Part shown: positions 35,443 through 47,590 of the stretch, piece by piece
Position numbering within the stretch: the stretch's first letter is position 1
How the letters are laid out: each line of letters begins with the position of its first letter
NCBI GenBank assembly: GCA_028095005.1
Contig: CM051459.1
Location: 204,267,902-204,331,901 of the forward strand
DNA: 64,000 bases
Direction: 5' to 3'
Origin: Rhynchospora pubera
Taxonomy: Eukaryota; Streptophyta; Magnoliopsida; Poales; Cyperaceae
Position numbers and translations under genes: made by a program
Notes under the pieces: generated by a model
Told to the model about the DNA's origin: nothing
Database searches by the model: none
What the model saw: only the letters and a program-made list of their open reading frames with translations

Positions 35443-36373
35443 GCAAAATTGGATATAACCCCTTGCAAACTTCCCTAACCGGATATAACCCCCTACAATC
35501 ATTAAAATTGGATATAACCCCTTATAATCTTTATACTCTTGAAAATAACCCCTTTTGATTAAATCTATCTTTTTTTAATTAAAGAAAATCAACGATATAA
35601 CTTTGTGACAAAATTGCCCTTCTTCCCTACCAAAGACGTTTCATCTTCCCTGAGTTCCTGACGATTTGCATTCTTAAAAAATGGCAATCTTGTTTATTTT
35701 GCATTTTGTCCGTATTGAACTTTTTACTGGGCCTAAAGTTAAACTCATCAAATTACTATACATCAAGAGCTAATTTTCGTGGAAGATCGATGCATTTTCT
35801 TTCCATAATGGACAACAATAATAACAGCAGCGCACTAAACTTAAAACAATAATTCATACCCGTGAATGGTTTGTGTAGAAATTTTTTTTTTAAACCACGG
35901 CAAAGTCAAATTAATTATTATGCATGAAATATTAATTTTGAATAGGCTGCAAAAGTCTCTTTTTTAACATTGTCCTTATTATACAATTGAATTTAGAAAA
36001 TAGTTGAAAAAATCATGGAAAAACATGGATTAGCAAACAAATGCTATTTTCACATGTGATATTCAAGATTGTGTGAATGGTTGAACCCATTTAACGTGAC
36101 AGACTAAAAAAAACGAAAATGAGTTGTCATTTTAAGGATGCAAAATCAGACCTCTCGAATTGCTAAGGAAGATGAAACATCTTTGGCAGAGACGAGGGTA
36201 ATTTTGTCACAAAGTTGTGTTGTTGATTTTCTTTAATTAAAAAAAAAAGATAGATTCAATAAAAGGGGTTATTTCCAAGAGTATAGAGATTATAGGGGGT
36301 TATATCCAATTTCAATGATTGTAGGGGTTATATCCGATTGGAGAAGTTTACAGGGGGTTATATCCAATTTTGC
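35443..36373. mobile_element. Foldback element with repeated GGGGTTATATCC words
   Basis: 931 bp. Arms of about 215 bp: left 35443-35657 starts GCAAAATTGGATATAACCCC, right 36160-36373 ends with the complement. In each arm the word 'ggatataacccc' (or complement) is repeated three or four times at 25-35 bp spacing. After that come 'aaataacccctttt', a poly-A/T stretch and 'tttgtgacaaaattgccctt' in matching inverted order. The ~500 bp centre is unique. No clear target duplication. Confidence 0.8.
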
Positions 36374-39300
36374 TTTTATTTTTTTTTAAAAAAAAAAGGA
36401 AAAGAAAAGCAAAAGATGAAACAGTAGAGACACGATGTTGTACACCAGCGTGAAGAGGAGGTTCGCCGCAGTTCTGCACCATCTCACTCCCAACTGACCT
36501 CACCAGTAGAGAGGCGATGACCCCACCTACGCAGCGATACCAAACTCGGCAGGGAATGGTGCCCAGGTTGTGCAATGGCTGAAAGAGAAAGGATTAGCAA
36601 TTGGGACAAATGCATATGAAATTCCGATAAACGAGAGGAAAATTGCTTGAGAGACATACCCAGGAGGTCTTTGTTAAGCCTATAGAAGAGGAATGACGCG
36701 CACTTTTGGGTCAATTGGCGCTAATAGAGGAAGTGGCGTCCATGGCCATGGCGAGAGACTCCAGGAAAATGAGAAATAAGCAACAGAAGGTGGTGTTACA
36801 CCAATTGCTTGGTTGGGGTGGCTCCTTACTAATTTGTAACCAGGACACTCATATAACAGGGAGTAGAAAGTGCGAAGGAAGATATTTACACCTATACTGG
36901 AGATGGCCAGTGAGATGCAACAGCGTGAAGGAAATTGAATGGAGAAGAGGAATTCTTTCCCTAGCCTATGCGCTGAAAAGGAGGTTCTAGGATTGTCAGG
37001 GCAGTGTACCATGGGTGCAGAAAAGTAATTGAAGAAGGAAGAATTTCCCCAGTCAATCCGAATTCCAACCGCTGATTACTAGATGATCATTCCCTCTCCT
37101 GAGCATAGTACAACACATTGAATGATATGTAAAAAAGAAGAGAAAAGCAAAGTGAAATTGCAAGGGACCCATTTCTCAAAAGAAAGCATCACCAGCCACT
37201 TATCTGTGCACAGAAAAGAAAAAAAGTATGATGGATGGCTGGATGTAACCAGGTTAGGTGAGGTATGCATCCTAAACATGCAGCTGACCTACAAGCAACA
37301 ATTGGCACCTGAGAGCATCCCATGCGTGATGTAGGAGGGCAAATCAGGAATTAAAGGAAAGGACAAAAGAATGAAGCTCATAAAACATGCACATAAAAAC
37401 CCCAAGTCCCAATTATACCCCTTCATGTCCCACCAGGTACAAGAGCCTCCAGTTAGAACTACAAAGGAGAAGAAAACAATGGGGAATTGTTGGCATACCA
37501 AGCCTACAGCCCTATAGCAACAGCTACACATCAAAGGAGATCCCCTCTCTATGCAAATCACAGCCCTTCATCAACCTGTGAATCATTGGATGAGAGACAA
37601 CGCATCAGCTGATGCCAAAGTGAACATAACTCCTCCCCAAGAATGCTGTGAAAAGGAGTAAAACCACAGGCGCCAAGTGTCATACTATCATTAGCCAGTA
37701 AAAGGAAGTAAAAAGGAAAAGAAGTGAAATAGGAATTGCCAAAGCAAGGCGGCAGCCTCATGCCACATCCAGTCCCTTCATCACAAGATCAAGGAAGGAG
37801 ATGCCGCCATGTGTCAAGAGAATGAAGCCAAGCCCTAAGGATTTCAGCTATAAAAGAAGACCAAGAGCAAAGAAGAAAGGGGGGGGGGTTCCAGTATATA
37901 ATAGTTACAAGCTAAAACTCTGCTATTTTTTTAGTCGCATTTGTAAGCCAAATCTAAGAACAAAGTAGATGCAATTTTAGAAGAAGGTAGAGACTTCACT
38001 GTACTCGGTCCCATATATAAATCCAATTTCTGAAAGTTCCTTTTCTTGATTTTCTATCTTCAGCCCTTGTGTTTATTACTGTTTCTTTTATCTTTTATTT
38101 GAAGTTAAGTGTTGATCATAGAAAAGTCCTCATGTAGATCATTCATTAACACAGTCTTGAGGGCTCAAAGACATAGGCGAGGGGTACTTGCCAGAGAGCG
38201 CACACTCATCTATGTCAATGGGCTACTTAATACCTTAAAAGTGCTAAAGAAAAAATATAACAATAAATCTCTGTGATGAAGCATGGCCTTATGTGTGAGG
38301 GGTGCTTGTCTGAGAGCGCACACTCATGCATCTAGTCATGTATCAACATTGATGTTGAGTATTTTGAATGTCATGCATGAACAACTCAGTAAGAAGATTT
38401 GCAATCAATAAAAATATAATAAAGTAAGGGACCAAGGGTATATCTACAAAAGAAGTCTGTGTTTAGAACTAAGATAAGAAAAAAGGGGTTTTAACATATA
38501 ATAACTAGGGTCTATTTTGCTAAAATATACGTTGTCAGGTTTGTTTCGATAAAAATGGCTTGAGATGTGTAACTATGACGAGGGGTGCTTGCCTGAGAGC
38601 GCACACTTGGGGGTAGTAGCATATTTTTGACCTTTGTTTTTCACCAAACTCTTTTCTCATAAAAAAAAAACTCTTAATAGTGACAATGTAGATTAAATTC
38701 AGGATTATAAAAGAAAAAGGTGCACAATAACATAAGTGGAAGGGACTGAACTGAAAATATAAAAAAAAAAGAGGAGGGGAAGAAGGAATGGTATAGCAGA
38801 TATGATCTTGTCTTTTCAAAAAAAAAAAAAAAAAAAACAGATTGATTTAAAAGGTTTTGATACTTCTTAGTATGGAATAAAGGTGTTTGTCCATGTTTTA
38901 CTAAAAAAAATAATGAAGTAGTGAGTCTGCATTAAAAATGATAAATAAAAAAAATGATAGGTTTAATAGGTTCTGAAATTTTGCTTTGTTGTCAAATTCC
39001 TTTGTTCCACGGTTAACTTTGTCCTTAAAATGTATAAATTACATATCAGGTCAAGGTATTGGCGGTCTAAGTCCATGTCTCCAAGCACTAGCAGCCACTC
39101 AAGTTTGTTTTGTCATGAAATAACTATACAAGAAGTGTTAGGAGATTAAGGCCAGTGTGCATGCAAAACTGTGTTCATATAAACAAGGAAAAGAAAAAGG
39201 AACTGGTCTCGACATAAGATTGATATGTAAAAACAACGAAGTTAGGCTGCATAAGTTTATTTTAAAAAAAGGGGTGAATTCCAAAGTAACACAAAGACAC

Positions 39301-40389
39301 TTGAGTTGAAAAGATTCTGTAAAATGAAGAAGTGCCAGAGGTTAAAGTGAACAAGATGGTCATGTTTATGTGCTCCTGACAAATGCCAACCAGAACAATA
39401 TTACCAACTAATTTGTGTTCAAGTGTTTAAAAGAGTAAGCACTATGATCAGGGTTTGATATCCAAAGTCCAAATTGCACATATTTAGTAAATATGATAAA
39501 GACAAAAGAGGAAGCCAAGAGTCCGGCATTTAAGCGTAAATTATGGTAGCCAACATAATAAAGTCAAAAATATGGAAAGAAAGTAAGAAGTATGTCATGG
39601 GTTTGGGATAGTTCACATAGGAAACGAGACCAAGCCAATCTCACTTCATCAGTCCGCCAGACCAAAAGTAGAACCAAAACATGATAACTCAGAATTGGAA
39701 AAGGCCATATGAAATTGAATGTGCAGGAGACTCCGTGATGTTCACAAGACGCCCCTCAATACCTCTGTCAGAGTAATTCACTACTACTCATCGTCAATTG
39801 GGTCTCCCCCCGCCATGGTCACATACCTAAATCAAGCTGAAGTCAGAACTCCCTGCATTGGCTGATGCGACTTCAACGGACGGTCAATGCAACCCCAGGA
39901 AAACTTTGCGATGCCCATCAACCTGGCTACAGGTGCTGTAGTCGCCGGTCAATGCAACACAAGGAGCCAATGGATCGAAGTCGGACCCAACTTCAACTCA
40001 TTCGGCGCACAGATATGAACGTGAACCAAACGACTTGATCGAGCCGAAACTCTTAGCGTCCTCCTCCCTTCTGATCTTTTGTGACCCCCAGCGTATAACG
40101 AGTCTCTGATAGCGTAACACACACAGCGAACCACGACCAATCAGAAAATTCTGCGAAGCAGAAAACTTCAAAAATACATTAAAAAGAGCTATATCATTAG
40201 AAAATTTCCCATAAAATGTCACATTGTCAAGAAAAATATAAGGAATATTTTAATGTATCATGTCGTAACAAAACATTAAAGCACAAAATATTTTGAAATT
40301 AAAAGTCCAAAAATGGCCATAATGAAAAATAACAAATTTGCATGGTTAAATTAAAAAATTAAGTTCTTCAAGGAAATTGGACATAACTG
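36374..40389. other. Gypsy-like non-coding DNA
   Basis: No coding domain found. There is a TATA-like 'gctataaaagaaga' at 37847, and three copies of 'gaggggtgcttgcctgagag' followed by 'cgcacact' at 38179, 38297 and 38580. The organisation suggests an LTR and leader of a large Tat/Ogre-like gypsy element, but I could not fix its ends. Confidence 0.4.
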
Positions 40390-40521
40390 TTTGAACATCT
40401 TATGTTCTGGACAGCAGGTGCATTTGAACATTTTATGTTCTGGACAACAGGTATGTTTGAACGTTTTATGTTTTGGATAGCAGGTACATTTGACATTTCA
40501 TAGTCTGAATAACAAACACAG
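40390..40521 (+). repeat. 33 bp tandem repeat, four copies
   Basis: Units start at 40390, 40423, 40456 and 40489 with consensus 'tttgaacattttatgttctg' then 'gacagcaggtaca'. The last unit is the most diverged. Confidence 0.88.
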
Positions 40522-40814
40522 CCAAACAAACAAATTTGAAACAACAAAAAGCATCACCAAGAAGGTCAAAAATAGAAGTTTAAAAGTGCAAACTTAAAAG
40601 TCCAAACTCAAAAGTCCAACCGAAGATTGAAAATCTAAAACTCAAAAGTCGCAACTCAAAGTCCAACTTGAGGTCCGGAATACCAGAATTCAAAAGTTCA
40701 AACCAAGTAAAAAAAAAAAAATCAAACATTTAAACCAAGTCTGGAAATGCCAAGAACCAAAAGTCAAACTCAAAAGTCAAAATCCAAAAGTGCTACCTCA
40801 AAGTGCAAGACTTA

Positions 40815-41995
40815 GGGTCCGATCGGAATGACATTTCAAGTGAGTTCAATTCAATTCAATAGAATAGAGTTCAATAGAAATGATTTCTAAATGAAATCCG
40901 GTGATCAGAACAAATAAAAAAAGAATTGAAGAGAAATGAATTTTGTGATCGGATGCTATATGAAAATAGAAAAGAAATGATTTCATTTCCTATAATTTGA
41001 CTATTTTACCCTTACTGATAAGTCTTTAAATATATCTGACATATATAATTTATATCCTTTCTTTTTTTGGGTGCTGAGAGTTATCTCATGATTCCTCATT
41101 GGGATCGGTACATATTAGCAAAAGATCATATGTATTGTTGTCAATGTGTCAGTACAGATCATATGTACGGTTGTGCTCATAGACAAACATTTAATTAAGA
41201 ATGAAACTGATACGATCTTTACCAGTACATGATCGGGAGTCCTAAACTCCTAATCAAGTTGGGAACCATAACTCTATTAAAAATTAATACTTAGAACTGG
41301 AATTAAAAGAAAATAATAACAAACACCTAAGTTGTTGTTATGCCACATATGATTAACTACCCTCTTTGCATTGACTAGTTCTTTATCCGAATACTTTCAA
41401 ATTGGAAAAGAACCAAAAATTTATGAAACTTAAGATAATTGCTTTTAGCAAAGCATTTCATTGATACAGTGATAAAAGTAAATAATAACGTAACCACGAT
41501 AGAAAATCAAAGTACTTTAAATTTTAAAGATTATTTTTGTTAATTTTTGTAAGAGGGATAGCGCAACCATCCAAACCTTGATCACCTAATCCTAGATAGA
41601 GAAGCAGAGTTGAAGACCAAAAAACAAGAAGAAAAAGAGGGTACTTCACATAGAGGTACAAGTGAGGAGGGGTTGTGCCTAGTATTTGTCGCAATTAGAT
41701 TGCTTTAGAGAAGTACGATGGAGAACATGAGAAATTTTGCTTCAAGAATCAAGAGAAAAAAACGGGCTTTGGATGGAAGGGTAGAACAGTCTGAATATTT
41801 TGCGTCTCTTCCCACCAGAAGAAATCGCGGCAAATTTCGTCCTTTTTCTCGCGATTTCGGCAGCGTTAATTTTTCTCTCTAAATCGCTCAAAACGAAATG
41901 AATTCGCTAGTGGACATCCATTCCGATCAGAAAATATTATTTCTCGAGAATTCCATTTGACGTTGGAGCTCTTAAATTTCATTTCGATCAGGCCC
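40815..41995. mobile_element. Harbinger-like TIR element, 1181 bp
   Basis: Ends GGGTCCGATCGGAATGACATTT (left) and complement GGGCCTGATCGAAATGAAATTT (right), flanked by TTA on both sides (40812-40814 and 41996-41998), the PIF/Harbinger target site. No transposase frame found, so it is non-autonomous. It interrupts a run of 'aaaagtccaaa' repeats that resumes on the other side. Confidence 0.82.
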
Positions 41996-41998
41996 TTA

Positions 41999-42900
41999 AA
42001 AGTCGAACTCAAAAGTCCAAAATCCTAAAGTGCAAATTAAAAAGTCCAAACCTGAAACTGGCACAAAGTCAAAATGATACAAAGTCTAAAAGTGACACAA
42101 AGTCAAAATGACACAAAGTCAAAGTGACACAAAGTCTAAAAGTAACCCAAAAGACACAAAGTCTAAAGTGACATAAAGTCTTAAAAGTCAAAAGTTCGTC
42201 TCTTCAAAACTGCATAGCGTTTTACTTTGAAGAAGACATCCTCCTGATGTTCAGATTGAGAAAAAGGAAAAGTCAATTCTGAATGATCACTGAAGTTCCT
42301 ATCAAGAGAAGGCATAGCGCATCTGTACTCGAGACTTGAACGAAATCCCAAAATCTCTAAATTCCCAAACGATTGAGGATTGATCTAGGATACCAAATTT
42401 CCTAATATCAAACTCGAAATCTCTGTGACGGCACCAAGCCTGATCCAGCAAAGTAAAAGCAACCTAAATGTCTTAAAAAGTGTAACCATAGAATTAAATT
42501 ACATTGTTCATGTTTGCTTTGCACTGTTTAAATGACTGCCCCTTTGCATTGTTTTTTTTATCCTGAAATACCCTACCAAGACAATCCTTTTCATTAAAAT
42601 GGACTTCATCCACTTACGACACTTAATCTTTGATTATCCCGATCTAGAGGTGCTCTTGGCCCAATTTGTAACTGAGTCCGGAGGTAATTAACAGTAGGGG
42701 CTTGCGCCTACTGGAAAAAAGGACCTACAACAAACAATGAACTCTCGAGGTACTTAGAACCGCATTAGTGCCCTTCGCTCGTTTGGAATGGGCAGTAACG
42801 ACGGGTCTCAAGATGCTCGAGGGGTATCTGATCCGCATTTTCTTCGTCCCATAGAGGACTATCTGATCTTCCGTGGTTGGACTGAAAAAGTGCGAGACAG
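41999..42900. other. 'Aaagtccaaa/gacacaaagtc' repeat DNA
   Basis: Short degenerate direct repeats ('gacacaaagtctaaaagt', five or six times at 42060-42190), then text near 42680-42720 similar to 1740-1780. Probably retroelement-derived. No gene. Confidence 0.45.
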
Positions 42901-42905
42901 AATAC

Positions 42906-44678
42906 TGTTGGAGTTGTGTCCTAGAAGTCAATAATTTGATGACTTAAATATTAGTTTATGTTATGGATGATATTTTATCATCTGTTCCTAGGTTTATTAT
43001 TGACAGATTATTCAGGTTGAGGATCTGAATTGTAGATCTCTGTAGATCATTCTATAGAATGACAATAATAAATCTAAACGGTCCATAATATTGATAATTA
43101 ACAAAGGAACATTAATTATCATATAAGATTAGTATGCAAGTTAAGTGATGATTATGTTCTACTAATCATAGGTAAAGAGTTATCAACTTAATTGCATATG
43201 TATATGTTATGGAACATAGTACAGGACTTGACCCAACGAAATAAATATATGGATTGTGTTATGTGTCATTATTTATTTCGTTATGAGTTTGGTTCTAAGT
43301 TTGAGATGTTTATCTTTTTCACATGAGGATAGGTTCAATAAATATCGTCTATCGCTGATTCCCGATAAGGGCTGCTATACGGACTTTATTTATGTTCTCT
43401 TGAATTGTGCGGGGAAAAGCTAATCATCAAGAAAACCGTATGTCCCTCATTAATTCACTTACTGAGTGACGATATCTGTTTGGGTCCCTTGATGGATTTG
43501 GATCGTATGCGCGCAACTAAGCGATCAACTCTAGATCAAGAAACGTATAATCTGCAAGAATGACACATTCCTATCTTGGATTATATGATGATATCGTGAG
43601 ACATAAGAATCAAAATAGAGAAATACTTTTATTCTCTTATGCAGGATTTAAATACTGTAGCAGTACATTATTTATGCGAATTGGGAATCATAACGTGTTG
43701 CTAGATACCGCTTATGATTATTGGAATTAAATAACGAATTAATTCCATGTCCAACATAGCATAAATCCTCAAAGGGTCACACAAATAGAGCTTTAACCAT
43801 AAAGTGCATTATTTGTTTATTCGCAACAGTGTGTATTGCGAAAATATGATGAGTTGACTAATTAATTATATATCGTTGCGGACCGTTATAATTAATTAAG
43901 TCAAAGGGATCATATAGAAATAAATTAATGCATTGGCTAATCCCATATTAATTATTAATAAGTTAATAATTAATTATGTTCAACAAATTTTATTTATATG
44001 AGCTATTTGGGCTTCTATTTAAATTGTTATTTAAAAGTCCAATTTGAGGTGCAATAAAAGAGCAATTACATGGATCATTAATTAATGAATTAATGGACCA
44101 TTTAATACATGATAAATGGGCTATTGAGCCCATTAAAATTCAACTAGGACAAGTGGCATGGTTGTAAATAGTTGCAACTTGTCATGAGAGTGGTTGGCTA
44201 TAAAAATGGGACCATTTGGAGAGAGAAACTCAAGCCACCTTAGCCTCCATCCTGCCCCTTCCATTTTGGACGAAAATTAGAGAAGAAAATTAAGATTTTC
44301 TTCCTCTTCTCTTGCTCTTAATCCACCATTAGCTCATGTATTGAGCACAAATTTTCCTTCTCCATTAAAGTATAGACTAATTAGAAGAGGGGAAACCTTT
44401 GGATTAGCCTTTCTCCTTCCTCTTGCTAGCACAAGGGTTGCAAGGAGGTAGTTAACCTCTAGGTGGACTCGAGGCGGCCGTCAACCTTGGTGGAGGAGCT
44501 TGGAGCGCATCCCATCGACTCCATGCCGTGGTCGAGCCCCGCGAATACGATTTCACGGGAGGTACCTTTCTCTTGGTGCTGAATTTGAACTTGAGCACTA
44601 GATCCCTTTTGCTTGTGTTTTAATTGAATTAATTAGGTGTAATTAGTCACAAAAATTAAAATTAGGAATTTCCTAACA
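42906..44678 (+). mobile_element. Angela/BARE-like copia solo LTR, 1773 bp
   Basis: TGTTGGAGTTGTG ... AATTTCCTAACA, perfect duplication AATAC at 42901-42905 and 44679-44683. No internal region. Same sub-family as the truncated LTR in the NLR pseudogene at 30710. It lies inside the 13 kb TIR element and is therefore younger than it. Confidence 0.94.
44199..44206 (+). promoter_or_regulatory. LTR TATA box (solo LTR 42906-44678)
   Basis: TATAAAAA after 'tggttggc', the same position and context as at 23269. Confidence 0.7.
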
Positions 44679-44683
44679 AATAC

Positions 44684-45949
44684 ATGAAACAATTTAGTTA
44701 TGCTTTTACCATGTGTGAGTAAGCGGTACCGGTAAGGCTTTAGAAAGTGAATGTGGTATCTTGTGTTAGTTATGCTTTTGCAGCACTTCTATTTTGTTTT
44801 TTAGAATACATGAAATAATTTAGTTGATGACATATGTTTAAATTGGTTAACACAAAGAGCAACTTCATGCCCATATGTCTAGAGCAAATTCACCATGTGT
44901 CAATGCTTTATTTTTTTATGACATACCATAAAAAAAATACAAGGAGCAAATTCACGCCCATACGTCTAGACTGTGTACCTAAAAATAATTCATACCATCT
45001 CTGTACCATTTTTTAAAAAATCAATTAGTACAAAGAGAGTATACTGCCTAATCAATTGGTAAACAGAGATGCCCATAACATCCCTGTACCATTGTTGATA
45101 CCAATCTCTGTACCACTATTGAAAGAGAAAAGCATATCCATACACAATTCAAATATATTAAGCCTACCGCTAAGAAAAAATATCCAAATATTATAAAATC
45201 AATTTGTGAAAATATCCATACACAAGCAATTTGGATATCCATTATTAGTAGCACAAGCAATGTGAAAATCAATCTCTGTACCACTATTCTTTTAAGTAGC
45301 ACAAGCAATTTGTGAAAAACTATATCCATACACTACTTGAGCCTATTGCCTAATTAATCTTCTTAATTACAAATATTAGAAAGTCCAACCAGAATTACAA
45401 ATAATGCCATCACAACATTAATAGTTCAATCAATCTTCTTAATCATAAGATTACTTGTCTTTTTCATTTATTCTAATTGCTTCCTGATTTCTTCTATTGC
45501 TTCTCCATTTTTTCTTCGAACTGTTTCTTCCTGGTTTCTTTCAACTGTTGCTTCAGTTCTTCAAATTTTCGATTAATAGGCCTAAAGCTCAAATGTACTC
45601 ATTTGATATCCTATTAAAAAAGAAATTTAAGCTTTAGTTGATAACATAGTACTTTTAAGTGTTCAGTTTACTAATACTCTATATCACAAATCACAATTGT
45701 TCAACTATGAATTTAGGTGCACAAAAAATATTAATTTGGATTTAGATTACCATACTGGTACATACTCAGTATCGTACATGTGACAAGGTGTATATACAGG
45801 CACAAAATCATACCAAATCAGAGAGCCTATCCATCTCAAAAACAAGGAAAAAAAATTAGAGAGCCTTTGTAAAATTCCATCAGCCTTATATTAAACAAAT
45901 AAAAATCAAATAAAGAGAGAAAAAGAGTACCCAAAAAGAATGAGAATGA
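44684..45949. other. Right interior of the 13 kb element, no gene
   Basis: Low-complexity AT-rich sequence with scattered partial repeats ('cacaagcaatttg' three times at 45220-45315). Confidence 0.4.
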
Positions 45950-45954
45950 GGGTT

Positions 45955-46190
45955 TGGCTTCAGATCTAACTTTTGCTTTTGTTGAAGAACGAGTGAAAGG
46001 CCAAAGAGAGAGAGTTTCATGTTGTCATCGACGGATGTACGGTTTGCTTTTGTCAAAGAACGAGCAAGAGGCTAGACAAGGAGGTCTCGTACTCTCTTCG
46101 ACGGATCTAGGGTTTCCATTTGTCGAAGAACGAGTGAGAGGCAAGATAGAAGGGGTTTCTTACTGTCTCTGACGAGATTTATGGTAGAGA
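45955..46190 (+). repeat. ~70 bp subterminal tandem repeat, three copies
   Basis: Units anchored by 'gttgaagaacgagtga' (45981), 'gtcaaagaacgagcaa' (46052) and 'gtcgaagaacgagtga' (46122), each followed by 'aggc' and a 'tcgacggat'-like box. It lies just inside the right TIR of the 13 kb element. The open frame 45954-46172 through it only reflects the repeat. Confidence 0.8.
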
Positions 46191-47144
46191 TGGGGAGGCG
46201 AGAGGGGAGAGAGGAGAGGGGGAGATGCGAGACGATGGTTGTCAGAGAGAGGGGGGAGTACTTCTGAGTTCTTAGATATCGGAGAGGCGAAGAGGCGCTA
46301 GAGCAACATAAAGAAGAGAAGAGGCGCATTTCAAACTCTATATTCTAGCGATCAGATCAGCACAAATCTAAATGTGGATCCAACGATTTAGATTCGCAGT
46401 GCATAAAAGCTCGGTACATCACAGTGCACTATAGCATTTCTCTATAATGCATATGCTAATTTCAAATTATACTGAGTTATTTGACCTTTTAGTTAATCAG
46501 TTAACTGAAAGTCCGATATGAGACGAATTAAAGGAGTAATTTAATGGACCATTATATCATGTGGTCTGGCCCACATGAGGGCTGAAAATTTCGGCCATGA
46601 TAGGGACATTTTCATCCAGGAGAAAATAGGAAGAGAGAAATCTAATTATGGAAACGTTCCATATATATATTGATTGTTTCTTTGAAAACAAGTCAGGATA
46701 AACCCTAGCCTCTCTCTTTCTCCTCCCATGGCCGACGACTCAAACAAGAGAAGAAGCCAAGTTCTTCTCTTGCGTGTGTCTCCCCTCCTCTCTCTCTAGC
46801 TCATGCGTTGAGCGTTTCCTTCCACGTATTAAACAGTTAATCGTACGCAAAGGAAAACAGGGGATTAGCGATCGTCTCAGACAATCTAGTACTTGTCTTG
46901 AGACTTTGGTTAATCTTCTAGGTGGACTCGAGGCAACTGGAGACAGTCGCGAGGGTGACGAGCACGCCACCGACTCCTACGCAAAGGTCAAGCCTTCCGA
47001 ATAAGATTTCGGAAGAGATAACCTCCTACCATTCTTGTTTTGAATGTTAATTCATTTGAATAACTAGATCCGTTATTTGCAGCTTTAATCAACTTGTTAA
47101 TTATAAGAAAAATTAAAATTTGCACTTGGAATGAGTTCCTAACA

Positions 47145-47590
47145 CTTGAGGTGTTGGTGTTGGTTTAGTAGGTTAGTAGATTAGTAAGTCTTTGTTTAGT
47201 AGTAGATTTGGGTTTGGAAGGAGATCTGTTCTTAGTTTAGGCTGTGCTCCAGAATTGTTTAGTAAAGGAATGGAAGGGACAAGAAGGGTTGAGAGAGTAG
47301 AGTAAACTCTTACACTTCAATTTAGAAGATACAAATTTATATGAAAATAGAGTAAATTCTTTCCATTATTCTGATTTCATTGATATCCTGAAGCAAGTAA
47401 AGAGTTAATTTTCTCCTTACCTTCCTCTCATTTCTCCTAAATTTTGCTTCCTGGATCATACCCTTAGTAGATAGGTAGTTTTCTTTTATTTTCTTGGGAT
47501 TTTGAGTTAGGGATGTGAAAAGTTAGATTATGTATCAGTGCCTTTGACTATGAATCTATATTGCATGGGTACGAGTACGAGTACCGTATC
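47145..47590. other. Unassigned sequence between two LTRs
   Basis: No gene recognised; 'gggtacgagtacgagtacc' near 47570 is a short palindromic word. Confidence 0.35.

Larger units (their letters stand above)
33454..46442. mobile_element. ~13 kb MULE-like TIR element with nested insertions
   Basis: Left end GAGAAATGCTATGATATA..., right end complement GAGAAATGCTATAGTGCA.... The ~66 bp terminal repeats agree at roughly three quarters of positions (shared GTGATGTACC, AAATCGTT). A perfect 10 bp duplication TATAATGCAT lies outside (33444-33453 and 46443-46452) and interrupts a copia LTR at one point. Long-ish TIRs with a 9-10 bp target site suggest a MULE. No transposase was recognised. Much of the length is due to later insertions: foldback 35443-36373, gypsy-like DNA about 36400-42900, Harbinger-like 40815-41995, and solo LTR 42906-44678. 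Confidence 0.8.
32420..47144 (+). mobile_element. Angela-like copia LTR split by a 13 kb TIR element
   Basis: Left part 32420-33453 starts TGTTAGAGATATGTCC; right part 46453-47144 ends GAGTTCCTAACA. Joined across one copy of the 10 bp duplication they give about 1.73 kb, the length of the intact solo LTRs at 22029 (1.70 kb) and 42906 (1.77 kb), and the order of conserved blocks is continuous (e.g. 'aggtggactcgaggc' at 46920, 'aggtggactcgaggcg' at 44460). The outer flanks GCACG and CTTGA do not match, so this LTR was part of a larger, now deleted or rearranged element. Confidence 0.88.

Noticed and set aside
45954..46172. Open frame with repeated FVEERV
   Set aside because: Simply reads through the 70 bp tandem repeat near the TIR of the 13 kb element.
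30710..47144. One complete copia element with LTRs at 30710 and 32420/47144
   Set aside because: The LTRs belong to different sub-families, pol is inverted, and flanks TACCT and CTTGA do not match.
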